From NCBI RefSeq assembly GCF_016863255.1, contig NZ_BOON01000031.1, positions 1-64,000 of the forward strand: DNA of 64,000 nt, in the 5' to 3' direction. Below the pieces are notes generated by a model. It was not told the DNA's origin. It did no database searches and saw only the letters and a program-made list of their open reading frames with translations. Below, one piece after another: positions 52,221 to 62,316 of this stretch. This stretch comes from Planosporangium mesophilum. GTDB lineage: Bacteria > Actinomycetota > Actinomycetes > Mycobacteriales > Micromonosporaceae. Every line of letters starts with the position of its first letter. The first letter of the stretch is position 1. The translations under genes and the position numbers were made by a program.

Positions 52221-53717
52221 ATGCGGGACAACATGCGGACGGCCGACGCCACCGGCGAGCAACCCACGACCGGCTGGAAACCCTGGTACACGCTCTGGGG
52301 TTTCCTGTTCCTGGGGTGGACCTTCAGCGCCGCGGACCGGGCGCTCACCGGCCCGGTCGTCACCTACATGATCCAGCACAAGGTCGACTTCCTCGCCACG
52401 GCGCCCAACCCGCACGGACTGGGCGGGCTGATCGGCGGCCTGTTCTTCGCCGGGTACATGCTCACCCAGCTACCGGGCGGGTACCTGGGCGACCGGTTCG
52501 GCCACCGCAGCGTCATCGTGGTCAGCCTGGTCTGGGCCGGGATCGCGACCCTGCTGACCGGGCTGATCAGCGGCCTGATCCTGTTCATCGTGATCCGGGT
52601 GCTCACCGGCCTGGGCGAGGGCGCGTACTACTCCAACGACCGCTCGGTCATCAGCTCGTCCACCCCGGTACGACAACGCAGCATCGGCATGGGCGTGGCG
52701 ATCACCGGCCTGGCCGTCGGCATCACGATCGCGACGGTCGGCACGCCGTGGCTGATCCAGTGGGGCCGGCCGCTGGTGTCGGCCGGCCAGGAGTGGCGCT
52801 CGCCGTTCCTGATCCTCGGCGTGGTCACCCTCGTCGTCGGGCTGGGCATCTACGTGTACTTCCGCGCCGGCGGCCACCGGATGCAGCTGGGCAAGGCGAC
52901 GGTACGCCTGCTCGGCACCTCCGCGATCGCGCTCGCCGCCGTCATGGCGGTGTACTTCGCCGGCCGCGCCCTGCACTTCGGTGACATCGCGATCGCGGTC
53001 GTCGAGGTCGGGCTCGCCGTCGCGCTGATGGCGTACTTCCTGTTCGGTCGGGGCGCGGACCGCCACTCGCAGGCCACCCGCAGCCGGGACCTCTGGCTGG
53101 TGTACCTGTCGATGTTCGCCGTCCTGTGGAACCTGTGGTTCTTCGGCTTCTGGTCGGTGGCGATCATCGCCGATACGGCGAAGGAGCTCGGGTTCGCCCA
53201 GGCCGCCCTCGTCGCCGGGTTCAACGCCGGGGCCGGCATCCTCGGCTTCCCGACCGGCGGCTGGCTGTCGGACTACGCGGTGCGCCGTGGCTGGGGCCGC
53301 AAGCCGATGCTGCTCACGTTCACCCTGATCCAGGGCGTACTGACGGCCGTGTTCGGCTACACCGCCACCACCGGCAAGCCCAACGTCGTCCTGCTCGCCG
53401 TGCTGCTCTTCACCGCCAGCCTGTTCTTCAACGCCCTCCAGCCGATCTCGCACGCCCTGCTCGCCGACCTCGCCAGACCGGAGGTCCGGGGCACGGCCTT
53501 CGGCATGTCGAACCTCGTCGGCGAGACCGGTGCCGTGCTGTCCCCCGCGATCAGCGGGGTGCTGCGGGACGTGACCGGGAGCTGGGCAGCCGCGATCTAC
53601 CTGGACGCGGCCATTATCCTGACCAGCTTCGTCCTGATCACGTTCGTACGCGAGCGGCAGTTCGCGCACCGTGAGGACGAACTGCCGGCAACGGACGCGG
53701 CGGTCGAGCCGGTGTAA
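52221..53717 (+). CDS. MFS transporter (anion:cation-symporter-like)
   Basis: 498 aa, about twelve membrane segments. The MFS signature after TM2 is GGYLGDRFGHRSVIV; RVLTGLGEGAYYSNDRSVISSSTP is the TM4-5 region typical of ACS-type carriers of organic anions. A long loop after residue 200 (AGQEWRSPFLIL, then GHRMQLGKATVRLL) separates the halves. The start ATG at 52221 (MRDNMRT) has GGGAG upstream. Lying just ahead of a benzoylformate-decarboxylase-like gene, it may import mandelate, benzoylformate or a similar acid. Confidence 0.87.
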   Translation: MRDNMRTADATGEQPTTGWKPWYTLWGFLFLGWTFSAADRALTGPVVTYMIQHKVDFLATAPNPHGLGGLIGGLFFAGYMLTQLPGGYLGDRFGHRSVIVVSLVWAGIATLLTGLISGLILFIVIRVLTGLGEGAYYSNDRSVISSSTPVRQRSIGMGVAITGLAVGITIATVGTPWLIQWGRPLVSAGQEWRSPFLILGVVTLVVGLGIYVYFRAGGHRMQLGKATVRLLGTSAIALAAVMAVYFAGRALHFGDIAIAVVEVGLAVALMAYFLFGRGADRHSQATRSRDLWLVYLSMFAVLWNLWFFGFWSVAIIADTAKELGFAQAALVAGFNAGAGILGFPTGGWLSDYAVRRGWGRKPMLLTFTLIQGVLTAVFGYTATTGKPNVVLLAVLLFTASLFFNALQPISHALLADLARPEVRGTAFGMSNLVGETGAVLSPAISGVLRDVTGSWAAAIYLDAAIILTSFVLITFVRERQFAHREDELPATDAAVEPV

Positions 53718-53781
53718 CGGCGCCGGCCACCGACAACACCGGCGCCCCGGAAACCGATGGACAGCACGACGTAAGGAAGAT

Positions 53782-55395
53782 ATGGCCACCGTCCGAGACG
53801 TGACGTTCGATCTGCTCCGCCGCCACGGCCTGACCACGATGTTCGCCAACCCCGGCTCCACCGAGATTCCCCTGCTCACCGACCTGCCCGACGACCTGAA
53901 CTTCATCCTCGCGCTGCACGAGGGCTCGGTCATCGGCATGGCGACCGGGTGGGCGATCGCCAACGAGCAGCCGGCGCTCGCGATCCTGCACACCACCGCG
54001 GGGCTCGGCAACGCCGTCGGCGCGATCGCCACGGCCCGCCTCAACCGGGCCCCGATGGTCATCCTGGTCGGCCAGCAGGACCGCCGCCACCTCGCGTTCG
54101 AACCGTTCCTCACCGGGCACCGGCTCGACGACCTCGCCAGACCGTACCCGGTCTGGACCGGCGAGCCGGCCCGCGCGCAGGACGTACCCGGAGCGGTGGC
54201 CCGGGCCTGGCACGCCGCCCGCGACCTCCGCGGCCCGGCCGTGGTGATCGTCCCGATGGACGACTGGCAGGCGCCCGCCGACGACCTGGAGATCCCCGCC
54301 CCGGCCCGACTGCGGCGCGCCGACGCGGTCGCCGCCGAGACGGTCAGCGAACTGGTCGACCTGCTGACCGGTGCGCGCTCCCCCGCGCTGGTCGTCGGCG
54401 CCGGGGCGGACGGCGAGCGGGCGTGGGCCGCGCTGACCGCCCTGGCGGAGCGGCTGGGCTGCCCGGTGTGGCAGGAGGCGTTCAGCGCCCGAGCCGGTTT
54501 CCCGCAGGACCATCCGCTCTTCGCCGGCTTCCTGTCGCCGAGCCGGGCCGAGCTGCGCAAGCAGCTGGCCGGCCACGATGTCGTGGTGTCCGTCGGGGCA
54601 CCGGTGTTCCGGCAGTACCAGTACGAGCCCGGCCCGCTGGTCGAGCCCGGTACCCGCCTCGCGATCGTCACCGACGACCCGGACGAGGCCCACCGCAGCC
54701 CGGTCGAGCTGGCCGTCCTCGCCTCCCCGGCCGCCGTGTGCGAGCTGCTCGCCGAGCAGGTCCCGGCCCGGTCGGGCGACCCGGACGCGGTCGGCCGGCA
54801 GATCCACCTTCCCGCGCCGCCGGAGCCCGGCGTACCGCTGCGCGGGCGGGACGTGCTGGCTGCGCTCGCCGCCCGGCTGCCGCGCGAGACGGTCCTCGTC
54901 GAGGAGACCCCGTCGAGCCGGCCGGACCTGCACGCCCTGGTACCCGCGCGGACGCCGCTCGGGTTCCTCAGCGCGGCGATGGGCGGGCTCGGGTTCGCCC
55001 TGCCGGCGGCGGTCGGGGTGCGCATGGCCCGCCCGGACCGCCCGGTGGTGGCGGTCGTCGGCGACGGCGCCTCGCTGTACGGGATCCAGGCCCTGTGGAG
55101 CGCCGCGCACTACCGCGTCGGCGTCCTGATCGTCGTGCTCGCCAACGGCCGGTACGCCGTCATGGACCAGCTCGCCCGGGGCCACAGCGCTGGCGGGTCG
55201 CCGGCCTGGCCCGGGTTCGAGGAGGTCAGCGTGCGGGGCCTGGCCCACGCCCTCGGCTGCCCAGCGGTCCGGATCAACAACTACGACCAGCTCGTGCGTA
55301 TCCTCGACGACACGCTGCCCACGCTCGCCGACCGCGACGAGCCGCTCGTCCTCGACGTCGCGGTGGAAGCCGCACCGGGCACCTACAGTGGGTAG
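53782..55395 (+). CDS. mdlC: Benzoylformate decarboxylase-like ThDP enzyme
   Basis: 537 aa, the usual length. Catalytic positions of the Pseudomonas putida enzyme, as I remember them, line up by number: Ser26 (NPGSTE), Glu47 (LALHEGS) and His70 (ILHTTAG). His281 of that enzyme (VFRYHQY) is replaced here: VFRQYQY puts Tyr279 there. The ThDP/Mg motif is VVGDGASLYGIQALW ending at LANGRYAVMD. Decarboxylates an aryl 2-oxo acid to the aldehyde. SD AAGGAAGAT precedes the ATG at 53782. MFS and IclR genes lie upstream, two LysR genes downstream. Confidence 0.85.
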   Translation: MATVRDVTFDLLRRHGLTTMFANPGSTEIPLLTDLPDDLNFILALHEGSVIGMATGWAIANEQPALAILHTTAGLGNAVGAIATARLNRAPMVILVGQQDRRHLAFEPFLTGHRLDDLARPYPVWTGEPARAQDVPGAVARAWHAARDLRGPAVVIVPMDDWQAPADDLEIPAPARLRRADAVAAETVSELVDLLTGARSPALVVGAGADGERAWAALTALAERLGCPVWQEAFSARAGFPQDHPLFAGFLSPSRAELRKQLAGHDVVVSVGAPVFRQYQYEPGPLVEPGTRLAIVTDDPDEAHRSPVELAVLASPAAVCELLAEQVPARSGDPDAVGRQIHLPAPPEPGVPLRGRDVLAALAARLPRETVLVEETPSSRPDLHALVPARTPLGFLSAAMGGLGFALPAAVGVRMARPDRPVVAVVGDGASLYGIQALWSAAHYRVGVLIVVLANGRYAVMDQLARGHSAGGSPAWPGFEEVSVRGLAHALGCPAVRINNYDQLVRILDDTLPTLADRDEPLVLDVAVEAAPGTYSG

Positions 55396-55440
55396 CATCA
55401 ATATCGACTAGCGACGGTACCGACCGAGACAGTGGAGTCA

Positions 55441-56322
55441 TTGGACGTACGGCAGGTCTCCTACTTCCTCGCCGTGGTCGAGCACGGCGGCTTCGGTCGC
55501 GCGGCCTCCGCTCTTGAGGTCGCGCAGCCGACCCTGTCGCAGTCGGTACGCGCGCTCGAACGGGAACTCGGCGCCGACCTGTTCCACCGGGTCTCGCACG
55601 GCGTGGTGCTCTCCTCGGCCGGCCGGGCCTTCATCGGCCCGGCCCGGCAGGTTCTGCGCGGCATCGCGGCCGCCCGCCAGTCGGTGGACTCGGGCGGGCG
55701 GTCCGGCCTCTCCCTCGACCTGGTCACCGTCCCGGTGCTGGCCGTCCACCCGGGAGCGGCGCTGGTCGGCTCGTTCCTGCGGGCGAACCCGACGATGTTT
55801 GTCCGCATCGACGAGCCGGACACCGACGACCAACTTCACCTGCTGGTACGCGACGGGCAGAGCGAGCTCGGGCTGAGCCACCTGCCGCTGCCCCACCTCG
55901 GGCTCGACGTCATCGAGCTCGGCGTACAGGAGCTGTGGCTGGCGTTCCCGCCCGGTACCGACGTCGGCACCGACAAGGCGGTGCCCTTGACCCGGCTCGA
56001 CGGCCGCGACGTCATCGGGGTGCCGCGCAGCAGCTGGCAGCGCGGGTTCGTCGAGCGGGCCCTGCGCGACCAGGGCGTACGCACCCGGCTGGCGGTCGAG
56101 GCGGCCCCCCGGGAGGCCGTCGTGCCGCTGGTCCTCGGCGGCGTCGGCGCGGCCTTCGTGCTGCGGGAGAGCGCCGAGACCGCCGCCGGCCTCGGCGCCG
56201 TCGTACGGCCGACCGACCCGCCGCTGCGCCAGGCGTACGGGCTGGTGCACCGGCCGGGTCCGCTGTCCACGGCCACCCGCGCGTTCGTCGCGCACGCGCG
56301 CGCCTTCTGCGGGTCCGGGTAG
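55441..56322 (+). CDS. LysR-family regulator, first of a tandem pair
   Basis: 293 aa. Winged HTH LDVRQVSYFLAVVEHGGFGRAASALEVAQPTLSQSVRALERELGADLFHR, then an effector domain (LDLVTVPVLAVHPGAALVGSFL, ALREAVVPLVLGGVGAAFVL). The start is taken at the TTG at 55441 to give the normal family N-terminus (LDVRQV); a GTG at 55432 is the alternative. Similar throughout to the next gene, 7 bp downstream, so it probably arose by duplication. Likely regulates the decarboxylase and/or the liv operon. Confidence 0.87.
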   Translation: MDVRQVSYFLAVVEHGGFGRAASALEVAQPTLSQSVRALERELGADLFHRVSHGVVLSSAGRAFIGPARQVLRGIAAARQSVDSGGRSGLSLDLVTVPVLAVHPGAALVGSFLRANPTMFVRIDEPDTDDQLHLLVRDGQSELGLSHLPLPHLGLDVIELGVQELWLAFPPGTDVGTDKAVPLTRLDGRDVIGVPRSSWQRGFVERALRDQGVRTRLAVEAAPREAVVPLVLGGVGAAFVLRESAETAAGLGAVVRPTDPPLRQAYGLVHRPGPLSTATRAFVAHARAFCGSG

Positions 56323-56329
56323 GCGGCCC

Positions 56330-57205
56330 GTGGATCTGCGTCAGGTCGAGTACTTCCTCGCCGTCGTCGACCACGGCGGGGTGACCCGGGCCGCCGCGGC
56401 CATCTGCATCGCGCAGCCGTCACTGTCACAGGCGGTCCGGGCCCTCGAGCGTGAGCTGGGCTCCGAACTGTTCCACCGCACCGGGCGGGGGCTGGTCCTC
56501 ACCGCCGCCGGGAAGGCGCTGACCGGACCGGCCCGGCAGATCCTGCAGGACGCCAACGAGGCCCGGTCGGCCGTCGCCGACGTCGCGGACCTGCGCGCCG
56601 GCCGGCTCGAGGTGGCCGCGCACGCCGCGCTCGCGGTGGACCCGCTCACATCGGCCCTCGCCGCCCTGCGGCGCCGCTTCCCCGGCGTGTCGGTACGCCT
56701 GCTGGAGCCGCGCGACGACGAGGAGATGGCCCGCCTGGTCCGCGACGGCAGTTGCGAGCTGGCCCTGACCTACCTGCCCATCCCCGACCTCGGGCTGCCG
56801 GTACGGGAGCTGGGCTCGCAGGAGGTGTGGGGGGTGCTGCCGCCCGGCACGTCGGTCCCGGACGGCCCCCTGCCGGTGCGCCTCCTGCACGACACCCCGG
56901 TGATCGGGATCCAGGGGCACAGCGCGCTGCGCGCCACTGTGCTGGCCGCGCTCGACCGGGCCGGGGTACGCATGCGTCGCGCGACCGTCACCCGGCACCG
57001 CGAGGCCGTCGTACCGATGGTGCTCGCCGGCGCCGGCGCGGCGTTCCTGACCCGGTGGTACGCCGACCAGGCGGCCCGCGGTGGCGCGGTGGTACGGACG
57101 CTCGCCCCGCCGATGGTCTGCAGGTATGGGCTGGTCCACCGGACGGGGCCGCTGTCGCCGGCCGCCGCCGCGCTGCTCGACCTGCTGCTCCCGGCGAGCG
57201 GCTGA
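56330..57205 (+). CDS. LysR-family regulator, second of a tandem pair
   Basis: 291 aa from the GTG at 56330 (VDLRQVEYFLAVVDHGG). HTH as in the preceding gene (ICIAQPSLSQAVRALERELGSELFHR); effector domain with LEVAAHAALAVDPLTSALAAL and HREAVVPMVLAGAGAAFL, matching the first copy in order and spacing. Followed by a long terminator-like hairpin. It may recognise a different effector than its twin. Confidence 0.88.
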   Translation: MDLRQVEYFLAVVDHGGVTRAAAAICIAQPSLSQAVRALERELGSELFHRTGRGLVLTAAGKALTGPARQILQDANEARSAVADVADLRAGRLEVAAHAALAVDPLTSALAALRRRFPGVSVRLLEPRDDEEMARLVRDGSCELALTYLPIPDLGLPVRELGSQEVWGVLPPGTSVPDGPLPVRLLHDTPVIGIQGHSALRATVLAALDRAGVRMRRATVTRHREAVVPMVLAGAGAAFLTRWYADQAARGGAVVRTLAPPMVCRYGLVHRTGPLSPAAAALLDLLLPASG

Positions 57206-57295
57206 GGCGGCTAGGCGGCTGAGGCGGCGATGCCGCGGTCACCCGGGCGGAGTGCCCGGCCGACTGCGCCGACGCGCTCGGGCCGCGCCTGTCCA

Positions 57296-57344
57296 GAGAC
57301 GTCACCCACCCCATAGGCGCCGCTTATGGGGTGGGTGACGTCTC
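57296..57344 (+). terminator. 20-bp perfect hairpin between LysR2 and livF
   Basis: Left arm 57296-57315 and right arm 57325-57344 pair perfectly over 20 bp around a 9-nt loop, followed by a weak T-rich stretch (GTCTTTGATTT). It ends the regulator transcript, but it lies only 60 bp before livF, so it could instead act as an attenuator or operator of the liv operon. Confidence 0.75.
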
Positions 57345-57404
57345 GTCTTTGATTTCCCCGGGCCGCCGGTCTTCGATCAGGTGACCATCGACGCGGGGAG
57401 TCAC

Positions 57405-58195
<791 letters not shown>

Positions 58196-58199
<4 letters not shown>

Positions 58200-59026
58200 G
58201 CGCGCTGCGGGTGGACGGGGTGACGGTACGGTTCGGCGCGCTCGTCGCCCTCGACGCGGTGTCGTTCACCGTCGAGCCCGGCACCGTCCACGCCGTCATC
58301 GGGCCCAACGGCGCGGGCAAGTCGACCTGCCTGAACGTGCTGTCCGGGGTGTACCGGCCGCACGCCGGCAGCGTGTACCTCGGAGACCGCGAACTGACCC
58401 GGTTGCGGCCGCACCACATCGCCCGCCTGGGGATCGCCCGTACCTTCCAGAACATCGAGCTGTCGGGTACCCAGACGGTCGAGGACAACCTGCTGCTGGG
58501 CCGCCACCATCTGATGCGCGCCGGGCTGGTCGCCACCGCCCTGGGGCTGCCGTCGGTGTCCCGGGAGGAGCGCCGGCACCGGGCCAGGGTCCGGGAGATC
58601 ACCGACTTCCTGGGCCTGTCGGCGGCGATCGACCGGCCGGCGGCGCTGCTGCCGTACGGGCTGCGCAAGCGTCTGGAGGTGGCCCGGGCGCTCGCGCTCG
58701 AACCGCGGGTACTGCTGCTGGACGAGCCGGTCGCCGGCATGGACACCGCCGAGACCGCGGAGATGGCCGCCGCCATCCTCGCCGTCCGCGCCGAACTGGA
58801 CGTCACCGTGCTCCTCGTCGAGCACGACATGGGCCTGGTCACCCGGATCGCGGACCGGGTCACGGTGCTCGACTTCGGGCGGCGGATCTTCGACGGGTCG
58901 CCGGAGGCGATGACGTCCGACCCGGACGTGGTGGCGGCCTATCTCGGCGGGGCGCCGCCGTCGGATTCTCCACGCGCGGTTTCGCCCAGTGCCCTCTTGG
59001 GCGGAGCACCGGAAGGTGAGAAATGA
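58196..59026 (+). CDS. livG: Branched-chain amino-acid-type ABC transporter ATPase LivG
   Basis: 276 aa from the GTG at 58196 in the GTGA overlap (a GTG at 58187 would add three residues). Walker A GPNGAGKST, ARTFQNIELSGTQTVEDNLLLG (LivG hallmark), signature LLPYGLRKRLEVARAL (divergent), Walker B VLLLDEPVAGMD. The C-terminal 25 residues are a Ser/Pro-rich tail. ATGA overlap with livH. Confidence 0.9.
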
Positions 59027-59913
59027 GCAACCTCGTGGAGCTGTTGATCAGCGGCCTCTCGCTGGGCTCGATCTACGCGCTGATCGCCATGGGGTTCGTG
59101 GTCGTCTTCAAGGCGACCGAGGTGGTCAACTTCGCCCACGGGTCGATCCTGATGCTGGGCGCGTACGTCATCGCGGCCACGTACAGCCGGATCGGCTTCC
59201 CGGCCGCGGTCGTCGCCGGCCTCGCCGCCGCCGCGACCGCCGGGCTGCTGATCGACCGGCTGCTGGTACGACGGCTGCGACGGCGTACCCACACCGCGCT
59301 GGCCATCGTCACGATCGGCGTCGACATCGTGCTCGCCGCCGAACTTGCCCGCCGGGTCGGCACCGACGTGCTGAACATGGGCGACCCGTGGGGCGACGAC
59401 ACCTGGCGGGTGGCCGGGTTCACGTTCCCAGTGGCGCGGTTGGCGGCGATCGCGGTGGCCCTGGTCCTGATCGCGGCGTTCGGCGCGCTGGTCCGGTACA
59501 CCGACTGGGGCGTGGCGATGCGGGCCGCCGCCGAGGACGCCGAGACCGCCTCCCTCATGGGCATCAGGCTGAGCCGGGTCTCGCTGGTGGCCTGGATGAC
59601 CGCCGGGGTCCTCGCGGCCGTCGCCGGGCTGTTCCTGGCGACGTTCCCCAGTCCCGGGCTGTCCGCGACGGCCAACACGACCGCCCTCCGGGCGTTCCCG
59701 GCCGTCGTCGTCGGCGGCATGGACTCGCTGGGCGGCGCGGTCGTCGGCGGCCTCGTCATCGGGCTCGCCGAGGCGCTGACCGCCGGGTACTCCGATCACC
59801 TGCTGTTCCTGGGCCACGGACTGGGCGACGTTGCCCCGTACGCGGTCATGATCGCGGTCCTGCTGTGGCGGCCGACCGGGCTGTTCGGCACGAAGGAGCT
59901 GAGTCGTGTCTGA
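59023..59913 (+). CDS. livH: Branched-chain amino-acid-type ABC permease LivH
   Basis: 296 aa, about eight hydrophobic segments. The N-terminus LLISGLSLGSIYALIAMGFVVVFKATEVVNFAHGSILMLGAY and the inner motif SLMGIRLSRVSLVAW (ATPase coupling loop) are LivH standards. ATGA overlap with livG and an 8-bp overlap with livM. Confidence 0.92.
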   Translation: MSNLVELLISGLSLGSIYALIAMGFVVVFKATEVVNFAHGSILMLGAYVIAATYSRIGFPAAVVAGLAAAATAGLLIDRLLVRRLRRRTHTALAIVTIGVDIVLAAELARRVGTDVLNMGDPWGDDTWRVAGFTFPVARLAAIAVALVLIAAFGALVRYTDWGVAMRAAAEDAETASLMGIRLSRVSLVAWMTAGVLAAVAGLFLATFPSPGLSATANTTALRAFPAVVVGGMDSLGGAVVGGLVIGLAEALTAGYSDHLLFLGHGLGDVAPYAVMIAVLLWRPTGLFGTKELSRV

Positions 59914-61036
59914 CCGCCTGCGTCGTGTCCCCGTCGTCGCCGGCTGGGTGGCGGCCGTCGCGCTGCTGGCCGTCGCGCCGCTGTACGTCGATGCGTTCTG
60001 GCTGCAGGCCGGGCTGGTCACGATCGCGGCGGCGGTCGGCGCGGTCGGGCTGACGCTGCTGGTGGGCGCGGCCGGCCAACTGTCGTTCGCGCACGCGTTC
60101 TTCCTCGCCGTCGGTGCGTACGGGTACGCGTACCTCAGTGGACGGTCGAGCAGCGGCACGACCGTCGGGCTCGGCGTACCGCCGGTGCTCGGCGCCGTCG
60201 GCGCGGTCGCCGTGGCCGGCGCGCTCGGCCTGGCCTTCAGCCCGGTCGCGAGCCGCCTGCGCGGCATCTACCTCGGCGTGGCCAGCCTGTCACTGGTATT
60301 CGTGGGGCAGCACCTGTTGCAGAACCTCACCTCGGTCACCGGCGGCTTCAACGGGCGCCCCACCCCGGCGTTCACCGTGGCCGGGTTCGACTTCACCGGT
60401 ACCGAGCCGGAGTTGACCATCGCCGGCGTGCCGTTCGGGGCCGTCGAGCGGCTGTGGTACCTGAGCCTGCTCGCGCTCGCCGGTGCCTGCCTGCTCGCCC
60501 GCAACCTGCTGCGCGGGCGGGCCGGACGCGCCTGGCGGATGATCCGCGACAGCGAGGTCGCGGCCGCCGTCATGGGCGTGGACGTGCGCCGGGGCAAGGC
60601 GAGCGCGTTCGTCCTGTCGTCGATGTTCGCCGGGGCCGCGGGGGTCCTCAGCGCGCTCGCCCTGGACCGGGTCGTCCCGGACTACTTCGGGCTGCTGCTG
60701 TCCATCGAGTTCCTCGCCATGATCGTCATCGGCGGCCTCGGTTCGGTCGCCGGTGCGGTGACGGGCGCCGTGTTCGTCACCGCGCTGCCGCTCGTGCTGG
60801 CCCGCTACAGCGGCGTCCTGCCCCTGGTCGCAGACGCCGGCAGCGGTGGCGTCGACGCCTCCGTACTCGCGCGGTTCTGCTACGGAGCCGCGGTCGTTCT
60901 CGTGATCCTCGTCCAGCCCGACGGACTGGCCGGGCTGGGCCGCCGCATCCGGTCGCGGTTGCGCCGCACCACCCCACCGCCCCCACAGTCCGGGCCCGAC
61001 GCGTGCCCGGCCGGCGTTCTCCAGGAGACCCCATGA
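59906..61036 (+). CDS. livM: Branched-chain amino-acid-type ABC permease LivM
   Basis: 376 aa from the GTG at 59906. About ten hydrophobic segments; LLVGAAGQLSFAHAFFLAVGAYGYAYL and VMGVDVRRGKASAFVLSSMFAG are the LivM motifs. The C-terminal ~30 residues are Pro/Arg-rich and cytoplasmic. ATGA overlap with livK. Confidence 0.92.
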   Translation: MSDRLRRVPVVAGWVAAVALLAVAPLYVDAFWLQAGLVTIAAAVGAVGLTLLVGAAGQLSFAHAFFLAVGAYGYAYLSGRSSSGTTVGLGVPPVLGAVGAVAVAGALGLAFSPVASRLRGIYLGVASLSLVFVGQHLLQNLTSVTGGFNGRPTPAFTVAGFDFTGTEPELTIAGVPFGAVERLWYLSLLALAGACLLARNLLRGRAGRAWRMIRDSEVAAAVMGVDVRRGKASAFVLSSMFAGAAGVLSALALDRVVPDYFGLLLSIEFLAMIVIGGLGSVAGAVTGAVFVTALPLVLARYSGVLPLVADAGSGGVDASVLARFCYGAAVVLVILVQPDGLAGLGRRIRSRLRRTTPPPPQSGPDACPAGVLQETP

Positions 61037-62316
61037 AACACCGTGCCGTGAAAAACCGCGCTTTACGTCTCACCCTCGTTGCCGCCGCGGTGACGGTCCT
61101 CGTCACGGCGGGCTGCTCCACCAAGGCAGCCAAGACGGGCGGTACGAGCGGCGCCGACGGCGTCAAGACCGGTGTCGGCGTCACCGCCGACACCATCACC
61201 CTCGGCGTCCTCACTGACATGTCCGGCCCGTTCGCCCCGATCGGCAAGCAGTTGGTCCAGATCGGTGAGCTGGTACGCACGGACATCAACAACTCCGGCG
61301 GCATCTGCGGCCGCAAGCTGGAGTTCCAGGTGCAGGACCACGGCTACAACGTGCAGAAGGCCGTCACCCTGTACAAGTCGATGGAGCCCAACTCGCTGGC
61401 GTTCCTGCAGATCCTCGGCGCCCCGGTCAACGCGGCGCTGGAGGAGGAGGTCAAGCGCGCGAAGGTACTGACGCTGCCCGCCACCTTCGCCCAGGCGCTG
61501 CTGGCCAACCCGTACGTGGTGCTCCCCGGCGCCACCTACGACCTGGAGCTGGTCAACGGGGTCTCGTACCTCGCCGAGCAGGGCAAGATCGCCAAGGGCG
61601 ACGCGATCGGGCACATCTACCAGGAGGGCGAGTACGGTGCCAGCGCGCTCGCCGGCAGCAAGTACGCCGCCGAGAAGCTGGGGCTGCGGCTGGTGCAGCG
61701 GCAGGTGAAGGCCACCGAGGAGGACATGGCCGGCTACGTCTCCTCGCTGAAGGCCGAGGGGGTCAAGGCGGTCCTGCTGACCTCGTCGCCCAAGCAGACC
61801 GCGTCGGTGGCCGCGGTCGCCAAGTCGATCGGCCTGGAGGTGCCGCTGGTCGGCAACAACCCGGCGTTCACCCAGAGCCTGCTCGACACGCCCGCCGGGC
61901 CGGCGCTGCGCGCGAACTTCCTGTGGTCGAGCACGGTGGCGCCGCTGTCGGCCGACCGGCCGGGGCCCAAGGCCGCGCTCGCCCTGTACGCCAAGGGGTA
62001 CCCGAACGAGAAGCCCAGCTCCTCCGTCGCGTCCGGGTACGGCGGCGCCATGGTCTTCATCGAGATCCTGCGCAAGGCCTGCCAGAACAAGGACCTGACC
62101 CGCGAGGGCATGGAGACCGCGTTCCGCCAGCTCGGCCAGGTCGACACCGGCGGGGTGTACCCGCCGCTGGACTTCAGCAAGCCGGGCAAGCCGTCGAGCC
62201 GCTCCAGCGGTATCGGCCAGCCGGACCCCGCACAGACCGGCGGCCTGAAGGAGCTGCGCGCCCCGTTCGTCTCCGACCTCGCCAAGGACTACCCGGCCGG
62301 GGCGGACGCCAAGTAG
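61033..62316 (+). CDS. livK: Branched-chain amino-acid-type ABC substrate-binding lipoprotein
   Basis: 427 aa. Lipobox VTAGCSTK (Cys about residue 28), short linker, then a Peripla_BP_6 core: TITLGVLTDMSGPFAPIGKQ, and AEQGKIAKGDAIGHIYQEGEYGASAL, with VKAVLLTSSPKQTASVAAVAK in the second lobe. ATGA start at 61033. Last gene of the liv operon; the terminator at 62349 follows. The ligand is not identifiable; an aromatic or short-chain acid is as likely as an amino acid. Confidence 0.9.
   Translation: MKHRAVKNRALRLTLVAAAVTVLVTAGCSTKAAKTGGTSGADGVKTGVGVTADTITLGVLTDMSGPFAPIGKQLVQIGELVRTDINNSGGICGRKLEFQVQDHGYNVQKAVTLYKSMEPNSLAFLQILGAPVNAALEEEVKRAKVLTLPATFAQALLANPYVVLPGATYDLELVNGVSYLAEQGKIAKGDAIGHIYQEGEYGASALAGSKYAAEKLGLRLVQRQVKATEEDMAGYVSSLKAEGVKAVLLTSSPKQTASVAAVAKSIGLEVPLVGNNPAFTQSLLDTPAGPALRANFLWSSTVAPLSADRPGPKAALALYAKGYPNEKPSSSVASGYGGAMVFIEILRKACQNKDLTREGMETAFRQLGQVDTGGVYPPLDFSKPGKPSSRSSGIGQPDPAQTGGLKELRAPFVSDLAKDYPAGADAK

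Noticed and set aside
52470-55025. An 851-codon minus-strand frame across the MFS and decarboxylase genes
   Set aside because: Shadow of two real genes on the other strand; no start signal or domain.
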